Below, in pieces: positions 56,066-64,000 of a stretch of DNA of 64,000 nucleotides (position 1 is the first letter of the stretch; every line of letters starts with the position of its first letter). The position numbers and the translations under genes were made by a program. The notes beneath the pieces were generated by a model. The model made no database searches, had not been told where the DNA came from, and worked only from the letters and a program-made list of their open reading frames with translations. Source of the stretch: Methylobacterium fujisawaense (GTDB lineage: Bacteria; Pseudomonadota; Alphaproteobacteria; Rhizobiales; Beijerinckiaceae); NCBI RefSeq assembly GCF_014138435.1, contig NZ_JACJIM010000005.1, positions 310,001-374,000 on the forward strand. The letters are read 5' to 3'.

Positions 56066-56878
56066 ATGGGCTACGCGAATATCCTCGTCGCCCTCGACCT
56101 CAGCGAGGACGCTCCGGACCGGGTCAGCCTCGCCGCCGGATTGGCGCGGCGCTTCGAAGCGATCCTCACGGGTGCGGCCGCCCAGACGGTGCCTGTTCCC
56201 ATCCTGGTGCGGGACCTCTGCGAGGCGGCCGACGACGTCGAGCAGAATGCGACCCGGGTCCGCGGAATCCTGCAACGGGCGCGCGACGTGTTCGAACACA
56301 GCGCCGGCAGCGAGCTGCGCACGATCTGGCACGCGGGCTTCGCCGATCCGCTGACGCATCTCGTCGAACAGGCGAGCACCGCCGACCTCGTCGTCGTGAG
56401 CCGGCAGGGGCCGGATGATCCCGACCCGGGTCCGCTCGGCGTGTCGCCAGGGCCCGTCCTGATGCAAGCCGGCCGGCCCGTCCTCATCGTGCCGCCGCGG
56501 ATCGTCCATCTGAAGGCCGCCCGCATCGTCCTCGCCTGGAAGGACGGTCCTGAAGCGCGCAGGGCGATGTCGGCGGCGCTGCCCTTCTTCCGCGCGGCGG
56601 ATCAGGTGCTCGTCGCGACCCGCGGCGAGGACCTGCGGGTCGGCAACGCCGAGGATCTGGCGGTTCACCTCGCCCGGCACGGCGTGAGCGCCACCGCCCA
56701 CCACCTCCACGCTGCCGGCCCGGATGCCGACGCGATCATGCGGTTCGCCCTGGAGCAGGACGCGGACCTGGTCGTCATGGGGGCCTATGGCCATTCCCGC
56801 CTGCGGGAATGGATCTTCGGCGGCGTCACGCGCGATGTCCTCGACCGCGCACCCATCTGCAGCCTGATGTGTCACTGA
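56066..56878 (+). CDS. Tandem UspA-domain universal stress protein
   Basis: 270 residues, two Usp domains. It begins NILVALDLSEDAPDRVSLA; the second domain has RIVLAWKDGPEARRAM and ends GAYGHSRLREWIFGGVTRDVL, nearly the same C-terminus as the divergent paralogue (GAYGYSRLREWFFGGVTRDLL). The ATG at 56066 has GGGAAGGGG upstream. Its stop overlaps the start of a cytochrome c gene (TGATG at 56876-56880), so stress protein and electron carrier are translated together. An FNR-like site lies 68 bases upstream. Confidence 0.9.
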   Translation: MGYANILVALDLSEDAPDRVSLAAGLARRFEAILTGAAAQTVPVPILVRDLCEAADDVEQNATRVRGILQRARDVFEHSAGSELRTIWHAGFADPLTHLVEQASTADLVVVSRQGPDDPDPGPLGVSPGPVLMQAGRPVLIVPPRIVHLKAARIVLAWKDGPEARRAMSAALPFFRAADQVLVATRGEDLRVGNAEDLAVHLARHGVSATAHHLHAAGPDADAIMRFALEQDADLVVMGAYGHSRLREWIFGGVTRDVLDRAPICSLMCH

Positions 56879-57207
56879 TGCGTTGGCGGCTCCTCTCCGT
56901 CGGTGTCGCCCTCGGCCTGGATCTGCTCTGCACCGGAGCGATCGAGGCGGAGGAATCCTCGGCGCCGCAGGGGCGGAAGTTTGCGCATGCGCATTGCGCA
57001 GGCTGCCACGCCATCGGCCTCCGGGGCGCGAGCCCGATGCGGGCGGCCCCGACCTTCCGCATGCTGGCCGAGCGCTTTCCCGTCGACGACCTCGCCGACG
57101 TCCTGATCGAGGGCGTCGAGCGGCGGCATCCGGCGATGCCGGACTTCCGGCTCGAACCGGATGATGCCGCCGACCTCACGGCTTACCTCAAGACGCTGAA
57201 ACCGTGA
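56878..57207 (+). CDS. Small class I cytochrome c
   Basis: 109 residues with a signal peptide (about 1-24, LLSVGVALGLDLLCTGAIEA), the heme-binding CAGCH and a distal methionine in HPAMPDFRLEP, ending in the helix DDAADLTAYLKTL. This is a periplasmic single-heme cytochrome c. It is coupled by a one-base overlap to the upstream UspA gene, so it likely responds to the same signal, possibly low oxygen. Its redox partner is unknown; no oxidase gene is nearby. Confidence 0.88.
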   Translation: MRWRLLSVGVALGLDLLCTGAIEAEESSAPQGRKFAHAHCAGCHAIGLRGASPMRAAPTFRMLAERFPVDDLADVLIEGVERRHPAMPDFRLEPDDAADLTAYLKTLKP

Positions 57208-57274
57208 CGGCCGGTCGACGAATGCACGACCGTGCATCCCGGCCACTGCAGTGCGGATCGGATCGCGGCCGGGT

Positions 57275-57637
57275 TCAGAAGGCGTAATAGTCGGTGCAAT
57301 GCGCCGGCGGAAGGAGACCAGCGTAGCCCCAGATGCAATCGTCGTAGCGCCTCCAGCGCTGGAATCCGTCTGCCGTGCCCATCACCGGAACAGGGGCGCC
57401 CGTCACGAATCGGCCGCCGGCCAGGGTCCGGCTTCGCACGCCGCCTTGAGAGGCGGCGCGATCGCGGTAGACCGACGCCCGGTCCCTGAAGCGGGGCGAT
57501 CTTCGCACGGGGCCGCACAGGCAGGTCGATGTCCGACGCGCTTCGACATGCGCGAAGGGCAGGGCGCCGCTTCCGGGCCGCGCGAGCGCCGCGGTCGATC
57601 CGACCAGGACGGCGATGACGAGGACAGAGCGGAACAT
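57275..57637 (-). CDS. Small exported cysteine-containing protein (120 aa)
   Basis: The ATG at 57637 has AAGG upstream. Residues 1-19 are a signal peptide (SVLVIAVLVGSTAALA). The mature part is basic with four cysteines (CLC, C and C near the end) and ends WGYAGLLPPAHCTDYYAF. The cysteines suggest disulfides in the periplasm. No family is recognised. It is divergent from the acyl-ligase fusion gene. Confidence 0.65.
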   Translation of the reverse strand: MFRSVLVIAVLVGSTAALARPGSGALPFAHVEARRTSTCLCGPVRRSPRFRDRASVYRDRAASQGGVRSRTLAGGRFVTGAPVPVMGTADGFQRWRRYDDCIWGYAGLLPPAHCTDYYAF

Positions 57638-57858
57638 GACGCCTTCTTCCGGTCACCGGATGACGGCGCGGATCATAGACCCGCACCCCGACCGCGCGTT
57701 TGACGCGTGTCAACGGAATCTCATCCGGCGAAGGTCTCGCTGCGTGCGCGATCCGAGGACGCGCCGCCTCGGCAGGCCAAGCTCGTCGGTTCACACTCGA
57801 ACACAGCATTTTCCCCGGTCGATCGCTGCATAGGCACATCCGATGCGGCGTTCCCGTG

Positions 57859-57872
57859 TTGATGAAGATCAA
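57859..57872 (+). promoter_or_regulatory. Perfect FNR/FixK-like site upstream of the ACP-ligase-PlsC gene
   Basis: TTGATGAAGATCAA is an exact match to TTGAT-N4-ATCAA. It lies 83 bases before the chosen GTG start. A weak -10-like TATCTG begins near base 57896, which would place the site at about -41.5, the class II activator position. Confidence 0.65.
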
Positions 57873-57954
57873 GCCGCGGCGGCGGGACACGGCTTATCTG
57901 AGTTGCGGATGCGGGTTGGAGCCCGGTCATTTCGCCGGCATCCCGGAGTCCTTC

Positions 57955-60804
57955 GTGGAGAACGTCGCGCGCCTGCCGAGCGAGCGGTTCGATCCGGTCG
58001 CGCAGCCCACCGGAGCCGCTGTCCTGGACATGGTCCGGTCGCTCCTGCTCGAACTGCACCCGGAGCGGGGCGCGACGATCGCGGTCGACCTCGACAGCGA
58101 CCTCGAACGGGAGTTCGGCCTCGACAGCCTGGGGCGCGCGGAGCTGATCCTGAGGCTGTCGCGCAGCTTCCGGGTGTCGCTGCCGGAGAGGCTGATCGGC
58201 GAGGCAGCGACGCCGGCCGCGTTGCTGGCCGCGATCCAGGCTGCGGGCGCCGCGCGCGAGCCCTCGGCGGCATCCCCGCCACCAGCCGCGCTGCCGACGG
58301 CGGCCGAGCCGCACCGGGCCACCACGTGGGCGGACGTGCTCGATTTCCACGTCCGCAATCACCCGGACCGCCCCCATCTTCGATTGCAACAGGAGGACGG
58401 GACCGAGACCGTTCTGACCTACGCGGCGCTCGACCGGCGTTCGCGTCAGGTCGCGGCCGGCCTCCTGAAGCTCGATCTCGCCTTCGGCGACCGGGTCGCC
58501 CTCATGCTGCCCACCGGGCCCGACTTCTTCCCGGCCTTCCTCGGTACGATCCTGGCGGGTGGGGTCCCGGTCCCGCTCTACCCGCCGTTCCGGCGCGCCC
58601 AGATCCAGGATCACCTGCAGCGTCAAGTCGGTATCCTGGCGAACGCCGCGCCGCAGATCCTGATCACCGATGCGGCGATCAAACCCTTCGCCTGGCTGCT
58701 GCGCGACGGCGTCGAGAGTTTGCGGGTCCTGACGACCACCGCGGATCTCGTGACGGAAGACGCTCTGGCGGCGGCCGTCCCGGCCACGGGGGCGGACCTT
58801 GCGCTGATCCAATACACCTCCGGCAGCACAGGCGATCCGAAGGGCGTGATGCTGACCCACGCCAACCTGCTCGCCAATGTCCGCGCCATGGGCGAAGCGG
58901 TGGCGGCCTCGTCGGCTGACGTCGTCGTGAGCTGGCTCCCTCTCTACCACGATATGGGATTGATCGGCTGCTGGCTGGGCAGCCTCTATTACGGTGCGCC
59001 GGCGGCGATCCTTTCACCCCTGGCCTTCCTGGCCGATCCGGGGCGCTGGCTCAGGACAATCCATCGCCAGCGCGGCACGATCTCGGCCGCCCCGAACTTC
59101 GCCTACGAGCTGTGTCTCAAGACCCTGCGGGACGAGGATCTCGCGGGGCTCGATCTCAGCTCGCTGCGCGTCCTGACCAACGGGGCCGAACCGGTCAGCC
59201 CGGACACGCTGGCCCGGTTCACTGAGCGCTTCGCGGCCTTCGGCCTCCGGCCGTCGGCCGTCACACCCGTCTACGGGCTCGCCGAATGCGCGGTCGGCCT
59301 CACCTTTCCGCCCCTCGGCCGGGGCCCGCGCATCGACTGGATCGACCGCGCAACGCTGTCGCGGAGCGGCGAGGCCCTGCCGGCCGAGCCTGGCGCTCCG
59401 GGGGCCGTCGCCTTCGCGGCCTGCGGGCATCCGTTGCGCGGCCATCAGATCCGGATCGTGGACGAGGCCGGGCGCGAGGTGCCGGAGCGCCGGGAGGGGC
59501 GGCTGCAGTTCAACGGTCCCTCCGCGACGACCGGCTACTTCCGGCGTCCGGAGATCACGCGCGCCCTGTTCGACGGAGCTTGGCTCGAGAGCGGCGACCT
59601 CGCCTATTTGGCGAGCGGCGACGTCTTCGTGACGGGGCGTACCAAGGACATCATCATCCGGGCCGGTCGGAAGATCCATCCGCACGAGCTGGAAGAGGTG
59701 GCGGGCGCGGTCGACGGCGTCCGAAAGGGCTGTGTCGCGGCCTTCGCGAGCCCCGACCCGAGAACCGGGACGGAGCGGCTGATCCTCGCCGCCGAGACGC
59801 GCCTCACCGACGCCGCGGCCCTGGAGGAGCTACGCCGCACCCTGGCCCGGGAAGCGATGGGCGTGATCGAGCAGCCGCCCGACGTGATCGTCCTGTGTCC
59901 GCCCCGCACATTGCCGAAGACGTCGAGCGGGAAGATCCGTCGCGCGGCGACGCGGTCGCTCTACGCGGCAGGCGAACTCGGCCGGCCGGAAGCCGCCCTG
60001 CGGACGCAGCTGGTCCGGCTCGCCGTCGCGGGGGCCGCGGCGCGGCTGCGCCGTATCGGGCGGCTCTGGTCAGAGGCAGCCTACGCGGCCTCCTGGTGGG
60101 GCGTCCTCGTCGTCATCGGTGCCATCCTATGGCCGCTGGTGCTCGTCCTGCCGAAGCGCGCTTGGCGCTTCGGCGCCCTCCGGACGGGCCTGCGTGTCTT
60201 CTTCCGGGTCACGCGGACGCCGTTGACCGTATCGGGCGAGCCCGTCAGCCGCGGCGCCGTCGTCGTCGCCAACCATGCGAGCTATCTCGACGGCGCCGTG
60301 CTGGCGGCCGTGCTGCCCGGGACGCCGGTCTTCCTCGCCAAGCAGGAGCTGGCCCGTCAGCGCATCGCCGGGCCGTTCCTGCGGCGGCTGGGAACCGCCT
60401 TCGTCCACCGGGGTACCGTGGCGGGTATCGCCGACGCGGCGGCGATCGTCGGGCGCATCCGCGATGGCGAGCAGGTGGTCGCGTTCCCGGAGGGCACCTT
60501 TACCCGGACCCCGGGCCTCCTCGGCTTCCACCCCGGTGCGTTTCTGAATGCCTGCCGCGCGGGTGCCCCGATCGTGCCGGTCGCGATCACAGGCACGCGG
60601 TCGGCGCTGCGGGCCGATCAGTGGTTCCCCCGGCGGAGCGTGATCCACGTCCATATCGGAGCGCCGATCGCCCCGGACGGCGAGGATTTCCACGCCGCGA
60701 TCCGCCTGCGCAATCGGGCCCGCGCGGCGATTCTCGCCCGCTGCAACGAGCCGGACCTCTCCCGGGAAGCGATGCCGCCGCCCGTCGAGCCGGCTCCGGA
60801 ATGA
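57955..60804 (+). CDS. ACP - fatty-acyl-AMP ligase - PlsC acyltransferase fusion
   Basis: 949 residues in three parts. Residues 20-95 are an acyl-carrier domain with Ser58 in FGLDSL for the phosphopantetheine arm. Residues about 125-680 are an AMP-forming ligase of the FAAL type (YTSGSTGDPKG, VYGLAECAVG, SGDLAYL, GRTKDIIIRAGRKIHPHELE and final Lys in LPKTSSGKIRR). Residues 730-930 are a PlsC-like acyltransferase (NHASYLD, FPEGTF). The logical reaction is to activate a free fatty acid, load it on its own ACP and pass it to a lysophospholipid. E. coli Aas has PlsC and ligase but no ACP domain. The start is GTG 57955 (GGAG upstream); earlier starts overlap the FNR-like site. It is coupled to the next ligase gene. 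Confidence 0.87.
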   Translation: MENVARLPSERFDPVAQPTGAAVLDMVRSLLLELHPERGATIAVDLDSDLEREFGLDSLGRAELILRLSRSFRVSLPERLIGEAATPAALLAAIQAAGAAREPSAASPPPAALPTAAEPHRATTWADVLDFHVRNHPDRPHLRLQQEDGTETVLTYAALDRRSRQVAAGLLKLDLAFGDRVALMLPTGPDFFPAFLGTILAGGVPVPLYPPFRRAQIQDHLQRQVGILANAAPQILITDAAIKPFAWLLRDGVESLRVLTTTADLVTEDALAAAVPATGADLALIQYTSGSTGDPKGVMLTHANLLANVRAMGEAVAASSADVVVSWLPLYHDMGLIGCWLGSLYYGAPAAILSPLAFLADPGRWLRTIHRQRGTISAAPNFAYELCLKTLRDEDLAGLDLSSLRVLTNGAEPVSPDTLARFTERFAAFGLRPSAVTPVYGLAECAVGLTFPPLGRGPRIDWIDRATLSRSGEALPAEPGAPGAVAFAACGHPLRGHQIRIVDEAGREVPERREGRLQFNGPSATTGYFRRPEITRALFDGAWLESGDLAYLASGDVFVTGRTKDIIIRAGRKIHPHELEEVAGAVDGVRKGCVAAFASPDPRTGTERLILAAETRLTDAAALEELRRTLAREAMGVIEQPPDVIVLCPPRTLPKTSSGKIRRAATRSLYAAGELGRPEAALRTQLVRLAVAGAAARLRRIGRLWSEAAYAASWWGVLVVIGAILWPLVLVLPKRAWRFGALRTGLRVFFRVTRTPLTVSGEPVSRGAVVVANHASYLDGAVLAAVLPGTPVFLAKQELARQRIAGPFLRRLGTAFVHRGTVAGIADAAAIVGRIRDGEQVVAFPEGTFTRTPGLLGFHPGAFLNACRAGAPIVPVAITGTRSALRADQWFPRRSVIHVHIGAPIAPDGEDFHAAIRLRNRARAAILARCNEPDLSREAMPPPVEPAPE

Positions 60805-62645
60805 TCATGTCGGGCCGCTCCGAGACACGGATCTGCGCAAAGCCGCCCGCGGACGCCTCGACGGGCACGATCCCCAGCCTTCTGCGAGCCCAGGCAACCC
60901 GCCGCCCGACGGCGGTGGCCTACGTGGCGCACGATCCTGCCGAGGGACGTTTTTCTGCGATCACATGGGCCGAGATGGCCGAGCGGGTCGCCGAACGGAC
61001 GGCCGCCCTGGCCAGCGAGGCGCTCGAACCGGGCGCACGGGTCGCGCTCTGGCTGCCGAACGGGATCGAGTGGGTGGCCTTCGATCATGCGGCGCTCTCG
61101 CTCGGCCTCGTGGTGGTGCCGCTGTTTCCCGATGACGCTCCCGCCAATGCCGTCGACATCCTGGCGGATTCCGGCGCCCGCATCGTCGTCGTCCGCACGG
61201 CGGCGCAATGGGAGAGCCTCGGGGATCGCGCCCAGCTGCGCACCGGAGTTCAGCGCGTGATCGCGCTCGAGGAGCCGCGAGGAACCCGACCTTCCGATCC
61301 GCGCCTGCAGAGCCTGCGGTTCTGGCTCGCAGGCGCGCGTGGATCCGTGCTGACTCCTGCCGGGCGCGACCCCGATGCCCTCGCGACGATCGTCTACACG
61401 TCGGGGACCACCGGTCGCCCGAAGGGCGTGATGCTCTCGCACCGCAATCTGCTGGCGGTCGCGCAGGCTGTTCTCGACCGCAACCCCGGCTCGGATCGGG
61501 ACGTGTTCCTGTCCTATCTGCCCCTCGCCCACATCTTCGAGCGTGTGGTCGGGTGCTATCTGCCGCTGATCCTCGGAGCGCCCGTCGTGTTCGCACGATC
61601 GGTGGCGCATCTCCAGGAGGACCTCCTGTTCGCACGCCCGACCATCCTGCTGGTGGTCCCGAGCGTGCTGGAACGTCTGCGCCACAGCGTGACGGAACGG
61701 GCGGAGCGGACGCCGCCGACGCGCTGGCTGCTGCGCGCAGCCCTGGCCCGAGGCTGGGCGCTCTTCGCGGCCCGGCGGGACGGACGGCGGCTCGGCCTTG
61801 CCCGGACCGTACTCGGCCTCCTGCTGCGCAGCCTGGTGGGGCGCCCCATCCGCCGCGCGTTCGGCGGTCGTTTGCGGCTCGCGGTCTCTGGAGGCGCCGT
61901 GCTTCCGGAGGATACCGCCCGGTTCTGCCTCAGCCTCGGCCTGCCCCTGGTCGAGGGATACGGCCTGACCGAGGCGGCCTCGGCGGTCACGGGATTTTGT
62001 CTCGGCGCCACGCGCCCGGGCCGGGTCGGCCCCGCACTTCCCGGAATGGAGATCCGCCTCGCGGCATCGGGGGAAATCCTCGTGCGCTCGCCAGGCGTGA
62101 TGCTCGGGTACTGGCGCCGTCCGAACCTCACGGGCGAGGTCCTGCGTGACGGATGGCTGTATACGGGCGATCTCGGCACGCTGCAGGACGGCGATCTGTG
62201 CATCACCGGCCGGCTGAAGCAGATGATGGTCCTGTCGACCGGCGAGAAGATCTCGCCCGAGGCCGTGGAGGCCGCGATCTTGCGCGATCCCCTGTTCCGT
62301 CAGGCCATGGTCCTGGGCGAGGGCGAAGCGCGGCTGTCGGTCCTGGCGGTGGTCGATGCGGCGATGTGGACGCAGCTCGCGCAGGATCTGGGTCTCGATC
62401 CCGCGGCGGAGGACGCCCTCGATGACGCGCGTGCCCGACGGGCCGCTTTGGATCGGATCGCCGCGGCGCTGCATGACGGCCCCCGCGCTGCCCGGGTCCG
62501 GGCGGTGCGTCTGCTGCGGACGCCCTGGACTGTCGAGGACGGCCTCCTGACCCCCACGCTGAAGCTGCGCCGCGCCGTCCTCCTTGACCGGTTCGCCGGA
62601 ACGGTGGCGGCCCTGCGCGGCGAGCCTGAACCGCCGCGCGCCTGA
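60801..62645 (+). CDS. Long-chain acyl-CoA synthetase-like AMP-ligase
   Basis: 614 residues of the FadD15/FAA family: YTSGTTGRPKGVMLSHRN (P-loop), LPLAHIFER, EGYGLTEAAS, DGWLYTGDLG, GRLKQMMVLSTGEKISP and the C-terminal TPTLKLRR characteristic of these synthetases. It should activate long-chain fatty acids as CoA or ACP thioesters. The start at 60801 overlaps the stop of the fusion gene by four bases; ATG 60807 is an alternative. Two different acyl-activating enzymes in one coupled operon suggest two fates for the fatty acids, membrane repair and another use; this is inference. Confidence 0.9.
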   Translation: MIMSGRSETRICAKPPADASTGTIPSLLRAQATRRPTAVAYVAHDPAEGRFSAITWAEMAERVAERTAALASEALEPGARVALWLPNGIEWVAFDHAALSLGLVVVPLFPDDAPANAVDILADSGARIVVVRTAAQWESLGDRAQLRTGVQRVIALEEPRGTRPSDPRLQSLRFWLAGARGSVLTPAGRDPDALATIVYTSGTTGRPKGVMLSHRNLLAVAQAVLDRNPGSDRDVFLSYLPLAHIFERVVGCYLPLILGAPVVFARSVAHLQEDLLFARPTILLVVPSVLERLRHSVTERAERTPPTRWLLRAALARGWALFAARRDGRRLGLARTVLGLLLRSLVGRPIRRAFGGRLRLAVSGGAVLPEDTARFCLSLGLPLVEGYGLTEAASAVTGFCLGATRPGRVGPALPGMEIRLAASGEILVRSPGVMLGYWRRPNLTGEVLRDGWLYTGDLGTLQDGDLCITGRLKQMMVLSTGEKISPEAVEAAILRDPLFRQAMVLGEGEARLSVLAVVDAAMWTQLAQDLGLDPAAEDALDDARARRAALDRIAAALHDGPRAARVRAVRLLRTPWTVEDGLLTPTLKLRRAVLLDRFAGTVAALRGEPEPPRA

Positions 62646-62699
62646 GCAAGTCTGGGTTCGCCGACACGATCCACCCCTGATGCGGCTCCTGTTCGCCAC

Positions 62700-62912
62700 T
62701 CAGTACTTGTCCGTCAAAACCGCCTCGATCCCGTAACGCACCAGACGATCGCGCGATCTGACGCCCGATCGGATGCGGTGGGCAACTTCGAAGGCGATAT
62801 GATTCTCGACAAGATATCGCGGAATCATAGGAAACTCGGACAAGAATCCGGTCAATGCGTCGAGGGCCTCTCTGTGGGCTTCGACAGCGAGTCGAATATC
62901 CGATGGCGACAT
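62700..62912 (-). CDS. Small protein of unknown function (70 aa)
   Basis: The ATG at 62912 has an excellent AGGAGGAGG ribosome site. The 70-residue product is helical (RLAVEAHREALDALTGFLSE, then NHIAFEVAHRIRSG and SRDRLVRYGIEAVLTDKY), with no cysteine or signal sequence. No family is recognised. A perfect FNR/FixK-like site is centred 60 bases upstream, between this gene and the rightward pair. Confidence 0.7.
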   Translation of the reverse strand: MSPSDIRLAVEAHREALDALTGFLSEFPMIPRYLVENHIAFEVAHRIRSGVRSRDRLVRYGIEAVLTDKY

Positions 62913-62965
62913 CGCGATCCTCCTCCTGGCTTGAGAGTTTGATGCCGGAGACGGATGCGGCAGCG

Positions 62966-62979
62966 TTGATCCTGATCAA
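62966..62979. promoter_or_regulatory. Perfect FNR/FixK-like site in a divergent promoter
   Basis: TTGATCCTGATCAA is an exact TTGAT-N4-ATCAA palindrome. It lies 60 bases from the leftward 70-aa gene start and about 100 bases from the rightward helical protein start. The leftward gene has the more typical spacing. Confidence 0.65.
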
Positions 62980-63071
62980 TGTGTGCCGCGGTCGACTGCT
63001 TCACCGCTTCGACAGACGAAGAGCGCCGCCAGCGCCACGATGGACAGGCTCTCGGTGTCGCGCGAACCGGA

Positions 63072-63305
63072 ATGCTGAAGACGATGGCAACGTTGAAAAA
63101 GGCCCGCGGAATTGATCAGCCCGAACGCCGGGCCACGGCGATCGCGAATGCCAACTGGTTCCGGGCCCGTGCCTGCCAGGCGCTCCGCGAGGGCCATCCG
63201 GACAGCAGGCTGCGCGCCGGCCGAGCCCGGGTGGCCGCACGGCTCGTGCTCGAGCGAGCGCGAGGCGAGGGCCTTCTGATGGATCAGGCGGCCGGCGCCG
63301 CCTGA
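63072..63305 (+). CDS. Small basic helical protein, paralogue of the gene at 47703
   Basis: 77 residues if started at ATG 63072, or 73 from ATG 63084 (GAAG upstream). Residues RRATAIANANWFRARACQAL and RLRAGRARVAARLVLERARG align with the 47703-48005 product, roughly half identical over about 50 residues. The protein is Arg/Ala-rich and helical. Function unknown. It precedes the triple-BON gene by about 40 bases on the same strand and lies downstream of a perfect FNR-like site. Confidence 0.65.
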   Translation: MLKTMATLKKARGIDQPERRATAIANANWFRARACQALREGHPDSRLRAGRARVAARLVLERARGEGLLMDQAAGAA

Positions 63306-63345
63306 CCGGGAGCCGCGCGGCCCGCGCCGCCTCAGGAGGAACGCC

Positions 63346-63996
63346 ATGACCGACAAGGCCCTGCGCCGGGCGGTGCTCGACGAACTCGACTTCGACCCCA
63401 GCCTGGACGCCGGGGATATCGGCGTCGCCGTCTCCGAAGGGGTGGTGACGCTCACTGGCCATGTCGGCAGCTACGCCGAGAAGGTGGAGGCGGAGCGCGC
63501 CGTGCGCCGCGTCCGGGGTGTGCGCGCCATCGCGCAGGAGATCGCGGTCCGTTACGCCGACGCGAAGAAGGTGGCCGACGACCAGATCGCCGCCCGGGCG
63601 CTGGCGATCATCGACTGGTCTGTGCATCTCCCGAAGGACGCCATCCAGGTCACGGTGAGCGGCGGCTGGATCACCCTGACGGGCGCCGTGCCCTGGCGCT
63701 ACCAGTCGAGATCCGCCGAGGCCGTCGTGCGGCAGCTCTCAGGGGTGCTTGGCGTCACCAACCGGATCGCGATCGAACCGCGCGTTCCACCTGGGGCGGT
63801 CAAGGACAAGATCCTGGAGGCGTTTCGGCGAAGCGCGCTGTTCGAAGCCGACGCGATCAAGGTCACCGTCTCGGGCGACCGGGTCATTCTGGAGGGTGCC
63901 GTGACGGCCTGGGCGGAGCGCGATGCGGCCGAGCGTGCCGCATGGTCGGTGCCGGGCGTGCGCGCCGTCGAGGACCGCATCGTAGCCATGGCCTGA
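63346..63996 (+). CDS. Triple BON-domain protein
   Basis: 216 residues with three BON repeats (about 5-70, 78-145 and 150-214), each with the pattern V(T/S)xGxVxLxGxV: GVAVSEGVVTLTGHVGSYAE, VTVSGGWITLTGAV and VTVSGDRVILEGAVTAW. BON domains bind phospholipid or periplasmic ligands; OsmY-type members respond to stress. No signal peptide is present, so a cytoplasmic or membrane-peripheral role is likely. The ATG at 63346 has AGGAGG upstream. It is probably expressed with the small helical protein before it. Confidence 0.9.
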   Translation: MTDKALRRAVLDELDFDPSLDAGDIGVAVSEGVVTLTGHVGSYAEKVEAERAVRRVRGVRAIAQEIAVRYADAKKVADDQIAARALAIIDWSVHLPKDAIQVTVSGGWITLTGAVPWRYQSRSAEAVVRQLSGVLGVTNRIAIEPRVPPGAVKDKILEAFRRSALFEADAIKVTVSGDRVILEGAVTAWAERDAAERAAWSVPGVRAVEDRIVAMA

Positions 63997-64000
63997 GCGG

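Noticed and set aside
57700..57954. Earlier start codons for the ACP-ligase-PlsC gene
   Set aside because: The added residues look random and the region contains the perfect FNR-like site; GTG 57955 has GGAG at the proper distance.
62203..62979. Minus-strand frame of 258 codons over the 70-aa gene
   Set aside because: It mostly reads antisense to the acyl ligase; the short frame 62700-62912 has the ribosome site and normal composition.
1..64000. CRISPR arrays, insertion sequences, phage genes, tRNA or rRNA genes
   Set aside because: No regularly spaced repeats, transposase motifs, integrase motifs or structural RNA patterns were seen on either strand.

Overview
The window comes from a GC-rich alphaproteobacterium. 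A Methylobacterium/Methylorubrum-type member of the Rhizobiales is the best guess. The reasons are third-position GC bias in all genes, a Porin_2-type porin, DUF2336 and PilZ signalling proteins, paired UspA proteins, FNR/FixK-like half-site palindromes and many small secreted or helical proteins. The genus is inferred from gene style; no rRNA or tRNA gene is present to prove it. The window looks chromosomal: I found no transposase, integrase, phage gene, CRISPR array or tRNA.

Layout. 1-3.5 kb: a chemoreceptor-like HAMP protein cut by the left edge, an AT-rich gap with a 30-residue membrane peptide, and a soluble PAS-PAS chemoreceptor. 4-9.9 kb: purine catabolism, with uricase divergent from an FAD subunit, a fused 2Fe-2S/molybdopterin dehydrogenase and an NCS2 purine permease, the last three joined by overlapping stop/start codons. 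9.9-18.9 kb: a minus-strand kdp potassium operon (27-aa peptide, kdpF, kdpA, a 65-aa membrane peptide, kdpB, kdpC, kdpD, kdpE) ending in a PTS IIA-Ntr-like gene. 19-20.1 kb: four small unknown genes. 20.4-25.5 kb: hybrid histidine kinase, single receiver, receiver-adenylate cyclase and a DUF1203 protein. 25.6-32.1 kb: minus-strand cytochrome b561/heme fusion, ferredoxin-type reductase, PstS-like binding protein and GGDEF-EAL protein. 33-35.6 kb: porin, two strong terminators and a small exported protein. 35.7-42.6 kb: RND pump, adaptor and a two-component pair.

43-55 kb is a mosaic of small genes and single enzymes: exported peptides, PilZ, D-serine dehydratase, a lipoprotein, a small HD (ppGpp-hydrolase-like) protein, PRC-barrel protein, EamA transporter, nitroreductase, flavin reductase, lytic transglycosylase and DUF2336.

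55-64 kb looks like a low-oxygen or stress module. Two divergent double-UspA proteins, one coupled to a c-type cytochrome, each have an FNR/FixK-like palindrome upstream. A perfect TTGAT-N4-ATCAA site lies upstream of an unusual ACP / fatty-acyl-AMP ligase / PlsC fusion coupled to a second acyl ligase. A second perfect site lies between a 70-aa unknown gene and a small helical protein plus a triple-BON protein. This putative regulon, with the three-domain acyl-transfer enzyme, is the most interesting unit in the window.
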